Origin: an uncultured Clostridia bacterium
GTDB taxonomy: Bacteria > Bacillota > Clostridia > Oscillospirales > Acutalibacteraceae
Assembly (NCBI GenBank): GCA_947623205.1
Contig: CANQGM010000002.1
Location: forward strand, 121,410 to 185,409
Reading direction: 5' to 3'
DNA length: 64,000 bases
Shown here: positions 11,047 to 20,430 of the stretch, in pieces
Numbering within the stretch: the first letter of the stretch is position 1
How the letters are laid out: each line of letters starts with the position of its first letter
Notes under the pieces: generated by a model
Databases searched by the model: none
Told to the model about the DNA's origin: nothing
Seen by the model: the letters and a program-made list of their open reading frames with translations, nothing else
Program-made: the position numbers and the translations under genes

Positions 11047-12072
11047 TTAAATGAACAGCGGAATATATATAATTGCTATATAAGCGGCCGCAATGCATAT
11101 TGCAAGCGGAAGATTTACCCCTCCTTTTTTTTCAAGTTGTTCATTTATATTTGAGCCTTCATAATTGTTTTTTATAAAATTTATCTTCTTTATACAGTGT
11201 TTATAATATGAACGGTTTGCAATAAATCCGCATATAATCATTGTAAATCCTTTTAATGCGGAAAAAACAATCGGAAGATAAAGCAGAACAATGTCCTGAA
11301 CCGAGAAACCGTTTAAAACAGAAGACATATTATATATATTGTAATTGCCTTGAATATTTAAAATTTCGTTTGCCAGGGACTGATACTGCGGCGTAAGACG
11401 AACCAATGTTTCACATACGGTAAATCCTATTACAAGAATTGAAAACAGAATACCCAGACCTATCATTTTTCGGTATAAAAAATATATTCCCGAAAAAAGA
11501 AAGGCAGAAAAATTATAACGTGATTTATTAAAATGTTTTATGTTTCCAAAAACTCTTAAATAATATTGCGTGTTTTTACCGACAAATTTAGACATTTCTC
11601 CTGCGGTGACATTTTCACCTATGGGTTCATCGTTTTTAAACCCTGCCATCGGGTCAAAAGATATATTAATTTGTTGTACGTTTGGCGGAAATGGCATTCC
11701 GTACGGAGGCATTTTGCCGTTATTATTCTGAGTTTGATTTTGCTGACCCGGGTCTGATACCGTGTTTTTATCCTGAATATTCAGAGGATATCCGCATTTA
11801 TTGCAATAAAATATTTCTTTAGGATTTTCAGCTTTACAGCTGGGGCAAATTATGGTTTCACAATCTTCAGAGGTGTCGTTATCAACTTTGTTCTGACTGC
11901 TTACATTGTCAAAAGAGAAGTTCTGTGAGTGTCTGTCTTCATAATAACAATGACCTTCGCTTTCATAACATTCTCTGTGATGCGGCGTACCGCATTCGGG
12001 ACAAACAACAATGTCATCGCCGGTTGTAAACTGATTGTCGCAAACAGGGCATTTATAGTTTGTAAATTCCAT
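11047..12072 (-). CDS. membrane protein with N-terminal RING/zinc-ribbon-like Cys clusters
   Basis: CPVC..CPECGTPHHREC..CPSCKAENPKEIFYCNKCG then several TM segments. Confidence 0.7.
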   Translation of the reverse strand: MEFTNYKCPVCDNQFTTGDDIVVCPECGTPHHRECYESEGHCYYEDRHSQNFSFDNVSSQNKVDNDTSEDCETIICPSCKAENPKEIFYCNKCGYPLNIQDKNTVSDPGQQNQTQNNNGKMPPYGMPFPPNVQQINISFDPMAGFKNDEPIGENVTAGEMSKFVGKNTQYYLRVFGNIKHFNKSRYNFSAFLFSGIYFLYRKMIGLGILFSILVIGFTVCETLVRLTPQYQSLANEILNIQGNYNIYNMSSVLNGFSVQDIVLLYLPIVFSALKGFTMIICGFIANRSYYKHCIKKINFIKNNYEGSNINEQLEKKGGVNLPLAICIAAAYIAIIYIPLFI

Positions 12073-12155
12073 TTTTCCCCTCCGCTTTTCTATTTCAAAA
12101 TATTATAACAAAATAATCCAATAATTGCAACAATAATATTTTGTTCAAAATTCAG

Positions 12156-12184
12156 TTTACAATAAAGTATAAATTTGTTATAAT
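12156..12184 (+). promoter_or_regulatory. sigmaA-type promoter upstream of prfB
   Basis: TTTACA-17 nt-TATAAT. Confidence 0.6.
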
Positions 12185-12224
12185 AATAAATCGTGAATAC
12201 TTTTATATGAAAGGTATATGTTTT

Positions 12225-13343
12225 ATGATACAGTTTGAAGAATTGCTGTTAAAACTTCAGTCAATCAAACCAGAAATCGACGATTTGGCAGATGCTCTCG
12301 GAATGAACGCAATGCTTTCTGAAATTCAGCAGCTTGAGTTAAAAGCAACGGAGCCCGGATTTTGGGACGATGTTGAAAAGTCTCAAAAGGTGCTGCAGCG
12401 TACCGGAACTCTTAAAGGCAAGGTTGAAGCCTATGAAAATCTTACGGCAAAATATGAAGATACCCTTGCTTTAATTGAACTTGCCGATGAGGAAGAGGAT
12501 ATTTCTCTGCTTGAAGAGGCTGAAAGCGAAGTTGCCGCTGTTATTGAAAACCTTGAAAAGCAGCGTTTGCAGACTTTGCTTACGGGCGAATACGACAAAA
12601 ATAACGCAATTCTTACATTTCATGCCGGTTCGGGCGGAACAGAGGCGCAGGATTGGGCGGAAATGCTGTACAGAATGTACACCCGTTGGGCTGAGGCTCA
12701 CCAATTTAAAGTAAAAGAGGTTGACTACCTTGACGGCGACGAGGCAGGGCTTAAAAGCGCCGTTCTTCTTGTTGAGGGTGAAAATGCCTACGGCTATTTA
12801 AAAAGTGAGGCCGGTGTTCACCGCCTTGTTCGCGTGTCGCCGTTTGACTCGGCAGGACGCCGCCATACAAGCTTTTCATCTTTAGAGGTTATGCCCGAAA
12901 TGGACGATAATATACAGGTAAACATAGCTCCCGAAGACATAAAAATGGATGTTTACCGTGCAAGCGGAGCAGGAGGTCAGAAAGTAAACAAAACGTCATC
13001 CGCCGTTCGTCTTACTCATATTCCTACCGGAATTGTTGTTGCAAGTCAGGTTGAGAGAAGTCAGTATCAGAACCGTGACGTTGCCATGAAAATGCTTATT
13101 TCAAAACTTGTTGAAATCAAAGAGAGAGAACATCTTGAAAAAATTGAAGATATTAAAGGCGTTCAAAAAGAAATTACATGGGGGTCGCAAATACGCAGCT
13201 ATGTATTTATGCCTTACACAATGGTAAAGGACCACAGAACAGGCTTTGAAACAGGTAATATTCAGGCCGTAATGGACGGAGAAATCGACGGTTTTATCAA
13301 TGCATATCTAAAGTGCGAAAGCCTTGGTACTCTTCAAAAATAA
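12225..13343 (+). CDS. prfB: peptide chain release factor 2
   Basis: MIQFEELLLKL...; GGQ motif in GAGGQKVNKTSSAVR; start at 12225. Confidence 0.95.
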   Translation: MIQFEELLLKLQSIKPEIDDLADALGMNAMLSEIQQLELKATEPGFWDDVEKSQKVLQRTGTLKGKVEAYENLTAKYEDTLALIELADEEEDISLLEEAESEVAAVIENLEKQRLQTLLTGEYDKNNAILTFHAGSGGTEAQDWAEMLYRMYTRWAEAHQFKVKEVDYLDGDEAGLKSAVLLVEGENAYGYLKSEAGVHRLVRVSPFDSAGRRHTSFSSLEVMPEMDDNIQVNIAPEDIKMDVYRASGAGGQKVNKTSSAVRLTHIPTGIVVASQVERSQYQNRDVAMKMLISKLVEIKEREHLEKIEDIKGVQKEITWGSQIRSYVFMPYTMVKDHRTGFETGNIQAVMDGEIDGFINAYLKCESLGTLQK

Positions 13344-13399
13344 CTTAAAAATACTGTAAAAATGAATTTTTTCCATTGATTAAATAAAGGGTGGTTAAA

Positions 13400-14611
13400 G
13401 TGAAATATTTTGTAATGCTTTGTGACGGAATGGCGGATGAGCCTGTTGAACAGCTTGGAAATGTTACTCCCATGCAAAAGGCTGAAAAACCTTGTATGGA
13501 TTATCTTGCATCAAAAGGCGAGGTTGGAATGGTCAAAACCGTTGCAGAGGGCTTAAAGCCGGGCAGCGACGTGGCTAATCTTTCCGTTTTGGGATATGAA
13601 CCCGCCGTATATTACAGCGGACGTTCTCCGCTTGAAGCCGCAAGTATCGGAATTTCTTTAAAAGATACCGATGTCACGCTCAGGTGTAACCTTGTTACTC
13701 TTTCGGATGAACCGAATTATGAAGATAAAAAAATGGTGGATTATTGCGCAGGCGACATCTCAACGGCAGAGGCTAAGATTTTAATTGATTATATTCAGGA
13801 AAAACTCGGGGACGAAACATTCAGATTTTATTCAGGAGTTTCATACCGCCATTGTCTTGTGTGGAACAGCGGAAACCCACATCCCGGTGTGCTTACGCCT
13901 CCTCACGATATTTCAAACCGTGTAATTACCGAGTATGTTCCAAAGGGAAAAGACACGGAAAAGCTTTATGAACTTATGAAAAAAAGCTATGATTTGCTAA
14001 AAGATCACCCCGTAAACAAAGACAGAATCGCACGCGGAAAACGCCCTGCAAACTCTATTTGGCTTTGGGGCGAGGGAACAAAACCGCAGCTTGACAGCTT
14101 TTACGGAAAATTCGGCAAAAAGGGCAGCATGATCTCGGCAGTCGACCTTTTAAAGGGCATAGCAATTTGTGCAGGAATGAACAGCGTTGACGTTGAGGGC
14201 GCAACAGGATACATTGACACTGATTTTGACGGCAAATGCAGAGCCGCCGTCAATGAATTTAAAAACGGCGCTGATTTTGTTTATGTTCACGTTGAAGCTC
14301 CTGACGAATGCGGTCACCGCGGCGAAACTGAAAATAAAGTTAAGTCAATAGAGCTTATTGATAAGCATATTCTAAAACCTGTTGTAGAGTTTCTTAAATC
14401 TTATGATGACTTTGCCGTACTTGTTTGTCCCGACCACCCGACTCCGCTTTCTATTCGTACGCACAGTGCAAAAGCTGTTCCGTATCTCATATATGACAGT
14501 AAAAATGAAACTGACAGCGGTGTAAAATGCTTTTGTGAAAAAGAGGCTGAAACAACAGGCAATTATATTGCTAAAGGATTTACAATGATGGATCATTTTC
14601 TTTCTAAATAA
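13400..14611 (+). CDS. cofactor-independent phosphoglycerate mutase (archaeal/ApgM type)
   Basis: VKYFVMLCDGMADEPVEQLGNVTPMQKAEKPCMDYLA; GTG start after AAAGGGTGG. Confidence 0.88.
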   Translation: MKYFVMLCDGMADEPVEQLGNVTPMQKAEKPCMDYLASKGEVGMVKTVAEGLKPGSDVANLSVLGYEPAVYYSGRSPLEAASIGISLKDTDVTLRCNLVTLSDEPNYEDKKMVDYCAGDISTAEAKILIDYIQEKLGDETFRFYSGVSYRHCLVWNSGNPHPGVLTPPHDISNRVITEYVPKGKDTEKLYELMKKSYDLLKDHPVNKDRIARGKRPANSIWLWGEGTKPQLDSFYGKFGKKGSMISAVDLLKGIAICAGMNSVDVEGATGYIDTDFDGKCRAAVNEFKNGADFVYVHVEAPDECGHRGETENKVKSIELIDKHILKPVVEFLKSYDDFAVLVCPDHPTPLSIRTHSAKAVPYLIYDSKNETDSGVKCFCEKEAETTGNYIAKGFTMMDHFLSK

Positions 14612-14641
14612 ATTCAGTCTACATATTTCCTTAAAAAAATT

Positions 14642-14686
14642 ACATCCTTACATTTATAATTAACTTATCATTAAATGTAAGGATGT
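14642..14686 (+). promoter_or_regulatory. 14-bp perfect stem-loop; 3' arm contains SD of next ORF
   Basis: ACATCCTTACATTT (14642-14655) / AAATGTAAGGATGT (14673-14686). Confidence 0.8.
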
Positions 14687-14692
14687 TTTATT

Positions 14693-14863
14693 ATGTCTGT
14701 GTGGTTGATTATTTTTTTGGCTGTATTTATTATAACATTAATAATCGTAATTATTTCAATGTTAATTAAATTGCTTTCAAGCGCATTGTTTTCAAAGTTA
14801 AAGACAATCAGACCAAAAATAATAGTTTATCGTCCCGCAAAAGAACACAAAAAAGAAAATTGA
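14693..14863 (+). CDS. small membrane protein (56 aa)
   Basis: MSVWLIIFLAVFIITLIIVIISMLIKLLSSALFSKLKTIRPKIIVYRPAKEHKKEN, preceded by AAGGA; below the ORF-track length cutoff. Confidence 0.55.
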   Translation: MSVWLIIFLAVFIITLIIVIISMLIKLLSSALFSKLKTIRPKIIVYRPAKEHKKEN

Positions 14864-14865
14864 TG

Positions 14866-15120
14866 TTATATTTTTTCAAGAGCCTCTTCAAGCGCATTTG
14901 CAAGCTGGTCGGGACACGAGGTTCCTCTGCCTCTGCAATCAATGCCTTTAAGACGTCTTATTGCTTCCTGGGCGTCCATTCCCTTTACAAGCATACAAAT
15001 ACCCGTAGTATTACCTGCGCATCCTCCGATAAATTCGCAGTTTAAAATCTTACCGTTCTCATCAAGCTCAACATTTATCTGCCTTGAACAAACTCCCAAA
15101 GGGAAAAATGTATGTGTCAT
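14866..15120 (-). CDS. TSCPD domain protein (TIGR03905-like)
   Basis: 84 aa, ...GRGTSCPDQLANALEEAL. Confidence 0.88.
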   Translation of the reverse strand: MTHTFFPLGVCSRQINVELDENGKILNCEFIGGCAGNTTGICMLVKGMDAQEAIRRLKGIDCRGRGTSCPDQLANALEEALEKI

Positions 15121-15255
15121 ATTTTCCGTTCCTTTCGATGTATTGAATATATGTTATCATATAATTTAAAAAAAATATACAAATTTCTTATTTTATATTT
15201 TAAAAATACAAAAGTGTGTTATAATCAAAATATTAAGAAATGGGATGTAGATCAA

Positions 15256-16287
15256 ATGGCGGTTAAAATAAATCTTGGAGCGTGGGATTCTGTTTTTGCG
15301 GTTCCTTCTCAGGTGGTTGATGAGGGCTTGAAATTTTCGGACGGAGTAAAGCTTAAAGTTCTTCTTTTTGTCCTCAGAAATGCAGGCAGTAATTTTACGG
15401 ACAAGGATATATCGGAGGCAACCGGTGTTAATATTACCGATATTCCCGAGGCGCTCGATTATTGGGTGAGTATGGGAATACTTCAAAAAAGCAGCGGTGA
15501 ATATTCACCTGCCCAAATTACAGATAATTCTGTTGAAGAAATAAAACCGATTAATAATATTAAAGAAAAAAACGCTGAAATTTCAGATTCGGCGAATAAA
15601 ACTGATAATAAAGACGAAAATTCTAAGCCTAAATTCACGGTAAGCCGCCCTCAAAAGCCCGACTATGTTTTTACATCGCAAAGACTTGCTGTTGACGAAG
15701 AACTGCAAATGCTTGTTAACGAGGCTCAGGTCGCACTCGGAAAAACATTGTCAAATTCCGATATTTCAACCCTGCTTATGCTTAAAGATACCTGCGGAGT
15801 ACCTCTTGATGTTATTTTAATGCTCATTCAGTATTGTATAAGCATTGACAAAGGAAATATGAGAACCGTTGAGAAAATAGGAATACAGTGGGCGGATGAG
15901 GGAATTAATTCTGTTGAAGATGCTGACAATAAAATAAGGCAGATAAAGCAGACGAGTAAATATTTTTCTGTTATTTCATCTGCATTCGGATTAAAAAATG
16001 CAGGTTCACCGACTAAAAAGCAGCTTGAATACGGCAATAAATGGGTTGGTGAGTGGAAGTTTTCTCCGGAGCTTCTGCGCGAGGCATACGAAAGATGCGT
16101 AGACACAAAAGGAGAAACAAATTTCAGATACATAGACGGAATCTTAAAACGCTGGAATGCAAACAACATTCGCAGCGAGGAGGATTTGCAAAAGTTTGAA
16201 AATTCTGCGGCAAAAAATAAGTTTAAGCAAAAATCGTCATACAATATTGACGAGCTTGAAAAAATAGATACACTTGATAATTTTTAA
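15256..16287 (+). CDS. DnaD-domain replication protein
   Basis: MAVKINLGAWDSVFAVPSQVVDEGLKFSDGVKLKVLLFVLRNAG; C-terminal DnaD-like repeats. Confidence 0.8.
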   Translation: MAVKINLGAWDSVFAVPSQVVDEGLKFSDGVKLKVLLFVLRNAGSNFTDKDISEATGVNITDIPEALDYWVSMGILQKSSGEYSPAQITDNSVEEIKPINNIKEKNAEISDSANKTDNKDENSKPKFTVSRPQKPDYVFTSQRLAVDEELQMLVNEAQVALGKTLSNSDISTLLMLKDTCGVPLDVILMLIQYCISIDKGNMRTVEKIGIQWADEGINSVEDADNKIRQIKQTSKYFSVISSAFGLKNAGSPTKKQLEYGNKWVGEWKFSPELLREAYERCVDTKGETNFRYIDGILKRWNANNIRSEEDLQKFENSAAKNKFKQKSSYNIDELEKIDTLDNF

Positions 16288-16302
16288 ATAAGGGAGTAAA
16301 AA

Positions 16303-17289
16303 ATGGGATACAGCAGCAGTGTATATAAAACGGCGGCAGATAGGCTTTTTGAACGCAGACTAAAGGCAGAACGCGACGCCGACAGACGCCGTAAGGCGAT
16401 TTATTCCGAAATACCTCGCGTAAAAGAACTTGAAAAGGAGATTTCCGCCTGCGGTATAAAGGCGGCGAGGGCGGTAATAAAGGGAAACAACGTACAACCC
16501 GAAATTGAAAAGCTGCGTGATAAAAATCTTGTTATGCAAAAAGAGCTGAAAGATTTGCTTGCATCAAACGGATATTCGGAAAATGTTTTTGAACCGCACT
16601 ATATATGCAAAAAGTGCGGCGATACAGGATATTACGATGAAAACGGCAAAACACTTGTATGTTCGTGCCTTAAAAATATGCTTGTTGCCTGTGCCTGCGA
16701 GGAGCTTAACCGCACCGCGCCTTTGGCTCTTTCAACCTTTGATTCCTTCAGTCTTGATTATTATGATAAGAGGGAAGACCCCGATTTAGGAACTTCTCCT
16801 TACATTCAGATGAGCAAAATCCTTGCTTACTGCCGTAATTATGCTGAAAAATTCAGAAAAAATTCCGAAAGTCTGTTAATGAAAGGCGCAACCGGTCTCG
16901 GAAAAACCCATTTGTCGCTTGCAATTGCAAACGAAGTAATAAAAAAAGGCTTTGGCGTCATATATGCGTCTGCACCATCGCTTATGACCCGGCTTGAAAA
17001 AAGTTACTTTTCAAAATCCGATGATGACTCTGCTCTTAATATGCTTATAGAATCTGATTTATTAATTATTGATGACCTTGGAACGGAATTTCACGGACAG
17101 TTTTCGGTTTCTCTGCTTTACAATATTTTTAATTCACGAATGTTATTAAACAAACCGATTATAATAAATACAAACCTTACAATGCGCGAACTTGAAAAAA
17201 TATATACCGAAAGATTTGTGTCCCGAATAAACGGAAATGCCCGAAAACTTGATTTTCTCGGCGATGATATACGAATAAGGCGAAAATAG
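16303..17289 (+). CDS. DnaC/DnaI-like helicase loader ATPase
   Basis: CxxC..C zinc motif, Walker A GATGLGKTHLSLAIANE, Walker B LLIIDDLG. Confidence 0.88.
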   Translation: MGYSSSVYKTAADRLFERRLKAERDADRRRKAIYSEIPRVKELEKEISACGIKAARAVIKGNNVQPEIEKLRDKNLVMQKELKDLLASNGYSENVFEPHYICKKCGDTGYYDENGKTLVCSCLKNMLVACACEELNRTAPLALSTFDSFSLDYYDKREDPDLGTSPYIQMSKILAYCRNYAEKFRKNSESLLMKGATGLGKTHLSLAIANEVIKKGFGVIYASAPSLMTRLEKSYFSKSDDDSALNMLIESDLLIIDDLGTEFHGQFSVSLLYNIFNSRMLLNKPIIINTNLTMRELEKIYTERFVSRINGNARKLDFLGDDIRIRRK

Positions 17290-17318
17290 AAAATAATTGA
17301 AAAAAATTTAAAAATCTA

Positions 17319-17347
17319 TTGACAAGTTAACTGTTATAATCTATAAT
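17319..17347 (+). promoter_or_regulatory. consensus promoter for the tRNA pair
   Basis: TTGACA (17319-17324) - 17 nt - TATAAT (17342-17347). Confidence 0.8.
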
Positions 17348-17381
17348 TATTTCTGTTGCACATTCGGTAGCAATTAGATTT

Positions 17382-17455
17382 TGTGGAATAGTGTAACGGT
17401 AGCACGACAGACTCTGACTCTGTTTGTTGGGGTTCGAATCCCTATTCCACAGCCA
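17382..17455 (+). tRNA. tRNA-Gln (anticodon CTG)
   Basis: Acceptor TGTGGAA/TTCCACA, anticodon stem ACAGA/TCTGT with loop CTCTGAC, GGTTCGAATCC T-arm, encoded GCCA. Confidence 0.95.
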
Positions 17456-17461
17456 CATAAT

Positions 17462-17486
17462 AGCCCCGAATTTTCGGGGCTGTTTT
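17462..17486 (+). terminator. terminator-like hairpin between tRNA-Gln and tRNA-Pro
   Basis: AGCCCCGAA TT TTCGGGGCT followed by GTTTT. Confidence 0.7.
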
Positions 17487-17491
17487 AAATT

Positions 17492-17568
17492 CGAGGTGTA
17501 GCGCAGTTTGGTAGCGCACATCGTTCGGGACGATGGGGTCGCAAGTTCGAATCTTGTCACCTCGACCA
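17492..17568 (+). tRNA. tRNA-Pro (anticodon CGG)
   Basis: Acceptor CGAGGTG/CACCTCG, anticodon stem CATCG/CGATG with loop TTCGGGA, AGTTCGAATCT T-arm, encoded ACCA. Confidence 0.95.
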
Positions 17569-17574
17569 CAATTT

Positions 17575-17614
17575 AAACGCCGGATTCCGTCAGGGGGACG
17601 GCGTTTTATTTTTT
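17575..17614 (+). terminator. intrinsic terminator after tRNA-Pro
   Basis: AAACGCCG / CGGCGTTT followed by TATTTTTT. Confidence 0.8.
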
Positions 17615-17634
17615 AATATGTACGGAGGTATTTT

Positions 17635-18093
17635 GTGAAAAAGGTAATTTCTTTTGCAACAATTATTTTTATGTGCATTTCAATGCTTACAGGCTGCGGC
17701 GCATCTGACGTTAAACTTGAGGAAGTAATGGAAAAAATCAATTCTGATTTCAGTCTTTCTCTTACACAGCTTGAAAGCGCCGATGAATTAAAAACTTATT
17801 ACAGCATTTCTCCTGATGACGTAAAGCAGTTTGCTGCTGAAATTGATTCAAACAACAATGCCCCTGTTGAAATTGTAATGATCGAAGCTGTTGATTCAAC
17901 AGCGGCAGATAACATAGAACAGGCTCTCACAACACGATATAATTCAATTTACAGCCAGTATTCTTCTTACAGTACTGACCGGCTTGATGTTGTAAGAAAC
18001 AGCAAGGTTACAAAAGACGGCAATTTTGTAAGTATGATCGTTGCGGAAAAATCATCGGAAATGCTTGAAGTTTATTATCAGTATGTAAAATAA
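17635..18093 (+). CDS. lipoprotein, DUF4358-like
   Basis: GTG start; signal peptide with lipobox LTGC; 152 aa. Confidence 0.7.
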   Translation: MKKVISFATIIFMCISMLTGCGASDVKLEEVMEKINSDFSLSLTQLESADELKTYYSISPDDVKQFAAEIDSNNNAPVEIVMIEAVDSTAADNIEQALTTRYNSIYSQYSSYSTDRLDVVRNSKVTKDGNFVSMIVAEKSSEMLEVYYQYVK

Positions 18094-18166
18094 TATTGGC
18101 TTCTTGACAGTTAAATTAACGCGCACACCGCACGTTTGTTTCATAATTTTTAAGGCAGGAAGTACA

Positions 18167-20419
18167 ATGACACAGTCCGAAATTCAAAAAGACTTTTTTC
18201 ATATGAACCCAATGCAGCAACAGGCTGTTTTTACGACCGAAGGGCCTTTGCTTATTCTTGCAGGCGCAGGCTCGGGTAAAACCACGGTTCTTGTAAACAG
18301 AATTGCATACATTTTAAAATGTGGACTTTGCAAACCTTGGAATATACTTGCAATTACCTTTACCAATAAGGCGGCAGGTGAACTTAAAGAGCGTATCTGT
18401 AATGCCGTCCCTGAGGGCGGCGCAGATATTTGGGCGGCAACATTTCATTCGACCTGTGCAAGAATACTTCGCAGGTACGGCGACAGAATCGGTTATACAT
18501 CGCATTTCACAGTTTATGGAACAGATGACCAGAAAAAACTAATTAAAGATATTTTAAAGCAGCTTCATATAGATGAAAAAATATTGCCCGCAAAGGTAAT
18601 ACTTTCTGAGATTTCAAAGGCCAAAGACAAAATGCAAAAGCCGTCCGAAATGCTTAAAGAAGCCGAATACGACAGCCGAAAAGCGTCGATTGCCAAGGCT
18701 TATGAAATTTATCAGACGCGTTTGAAAACAGCCGACGCAATGGATTTTGACGATATGCTTTGCAATACGGTTCTGCTCTTTGAAAAATATCCCGAAATTC
18801 TTGAGTATTATCAGAATCAGTTTAAATACATAATGGTTGACGAGTACCAGGATACAAATAAAATTCAGTATAAATTTGTAAGTATGCTTGCAGAAAAATA
18901 CGGTAATATATGTGTTGTGGGCGACGACGACCAGAGTATCTATAAATTCCGCGGAGCAACAATAGAAAACATTCTTTCTTTTGAAAACACCTTTAAGGGT
19001 GCAAAAATTATCAGACTTGAGCAAAATTACCGCAGCACTAAAAATATTCTTAATGCGGCAAACGGTGTTATTGCCAATAATAAAATGCGCAAGGGCAAAA
19101 CTTTGTGGACAGAAAATTCAAAGGGAGATAAAATAGAAGTTCATACCTCATCATCTGAACGCGAAGAGGCTGCATTTATTGCTCAAACTATCCTTAACGG
19201 AGTCGAAAAGGGAAGAAAATTCTCTGATTTTGCAGTGCTTTACAGAATGAATGCTCAGTCAAACGCTGTTGAGCAGGCAATGTCACGCAGCGGGATTCCT
19301 CACCGTGTTATAGGGGGACACCGTTTTTATGACCGTGAAGAGATCCGCGATATGGTAGCATATTTACAGGTAATAAATAATCCTCACGATGATGTTCGCC
19401 TGAGCCGCATTATAAATGTACCTAAGAGGTCAATAGGCGCTGCTACCGTTCAGTATGCCGCTGATATTGCTTCGGGTATCGGCGAAAGCATTTATACTGT
19501 GATTAAAAACGCAGAAAGTTATCCTCAGCTTTCGCGCGCCGCCTCAAAATTAAAATCATTTGTTCAGCTTATTGACGGACTTATTGACGCTGAACAGAGC
19601 GGAGATTATTCTTTATCAGAATTATATAACCTTGTTATAGAGCATACAAATTATAAGGATTATTTAACTAACGAAAAAGAAAACAGCGAAGTTAGAATTG
19701 AAAATATTGAGGAACTCTCTTCAAATATTATTAAATTTGAAGAGGATTACGGCGAAGAAGCAGATTTATCGTCGTTCCTTGAAGAAATTTCTCTGCAAAC
19801 TGATATTGACAATTACGACGCCGATGCCGACTCTTGTGTAATGATGACCTTGCACAGTGCAAAAGGTCTTGAATTTCCCGTAGTATTTATTGCCGGAATG
19901 GAGGACGGAATTTTTCCGTCAATGTCGTCTGTTTTAAATCCGGACGAGCTTTACGAAGAGCGCCGTCTTGCATATGTGGGAATTACAAGAGCTAAGGAAA
20001 AGCTTTATTTAACAAAGACCAACTCAAGAATGCTTTTCGGATACACAACACATAATAAAGCATCACGTTTTATTAATGAAATACCGGATGAGCTGATTGA
20101 TTTTACCGGAGGCGGCAGCCTTTATAACAATTTTACTTCTCAATCCGATTCTTCAGGTCTATTTTCATCTGACAGAATTTCGATAGGTGAAGCAAATAAA
20201 TCTCCATATTCAAAAAAATTATTCGGCGGTTTCACAAAACCTGCCGTTCAGAGCGGAACTGTATATAATGTCGGCGATGTTGTTCTGCATAAAGTTTTTG
20301 GAAAAGGTATGGTAATGAAAGCTGAGAAAATGGGCAGCGATACCATGCTTGAAATTGCTTTTGATAAGGCAGGAACAAAAACACTAATGGCTAATTTCAG
20401 TAAAATGCAGAAAATTTAA
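18167..20419 (+). CDS. pcrA: ATP-dependent DNA helicase, UvrD/PcrA family
   Basis: LAGAGSGKTTVLVNRIAYI, DEYQDTN, VVGDDDQSIYKFRGA; start at ATG 18167. Confidence 0.95.
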   Translation: MTQSEIQKDFFHMNPMQQQAVFTTEGPLLILAGAGSGKTTVLVNRIAYILKCGLCKPWNILAITFTNKAAGELKERICNAVPEGGADIWAATFHSTCARILRRYGDRIGYTSHFTVYGTDDQKKLIKDILKQLHIDEKILPAKVILSEISKAKDKMQKPSEMLKEAEYDSRKASIAKAYEIYQTRLKTADAMDFDDMLCNTVLLFEKYPEILEYYQNQFKYIMVDEYQDTNKIQYKFVSMLAEKYGNICVVGDDDQSIYKFRGATIENILSFENTFKGAKIIRLEQNYRSTKNILNAANGVIANNKMRKGKTLWTENSKGDKIEVHTSSSEREEAAFIAQTILNGVEKGRKFSDFAVLYRMNAQSNAVEQAMSRSGIPHRVIGGHRFYDREEIRDMVAYLQVINNPHDDVRLSRIINVPKRSIGAATVQYAADIASGIGESIYTVIKNAESYPQLSRAASKLKSFVQLIDGLIDAEQSGDYSLSELYNLVIEHTNYKDYLTNEKENSEVRIENIEELSSNIIKFEEDYGEEADLSSFLEEISLQTDIDNYDADADSCVMMTLHSAKGLEFPVVFIAGMEDGIFPSMSSVLNPDELYEERRLAYVGITRAKEKLYLTKTNSRMLFGYTTHNKASRFINEIPDELIDFTGGGSLYNNFTSQSDSSGLFSSDRISIGEANKSPYSKKLFGGFTKPAVQSGTVYNVGDVVLHKVFGKGMVMKAEKMGSDTMLEIAFDKAGTKTLMANFSKMQKI

Positions 20420-20430
20420 GGGTGATTTTT

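Noticed and set aside
15828-16244. 138-aa minus ORF inside the DnaD-like gene
   Set aside because: Antisense to a convincing CDS; no independent support
17327-17569. 80-aa minus-strand ORF (MVEVTRFELATPSSRT...)
   Set aside because: Lies antisense over the two tRNA genes; a well-known type of spurious tRNA-derived ORF
18614-19024. 136-aa minus ORF inside pcrA
   Set aside because: Antisense shadow of conserved helicase motifs
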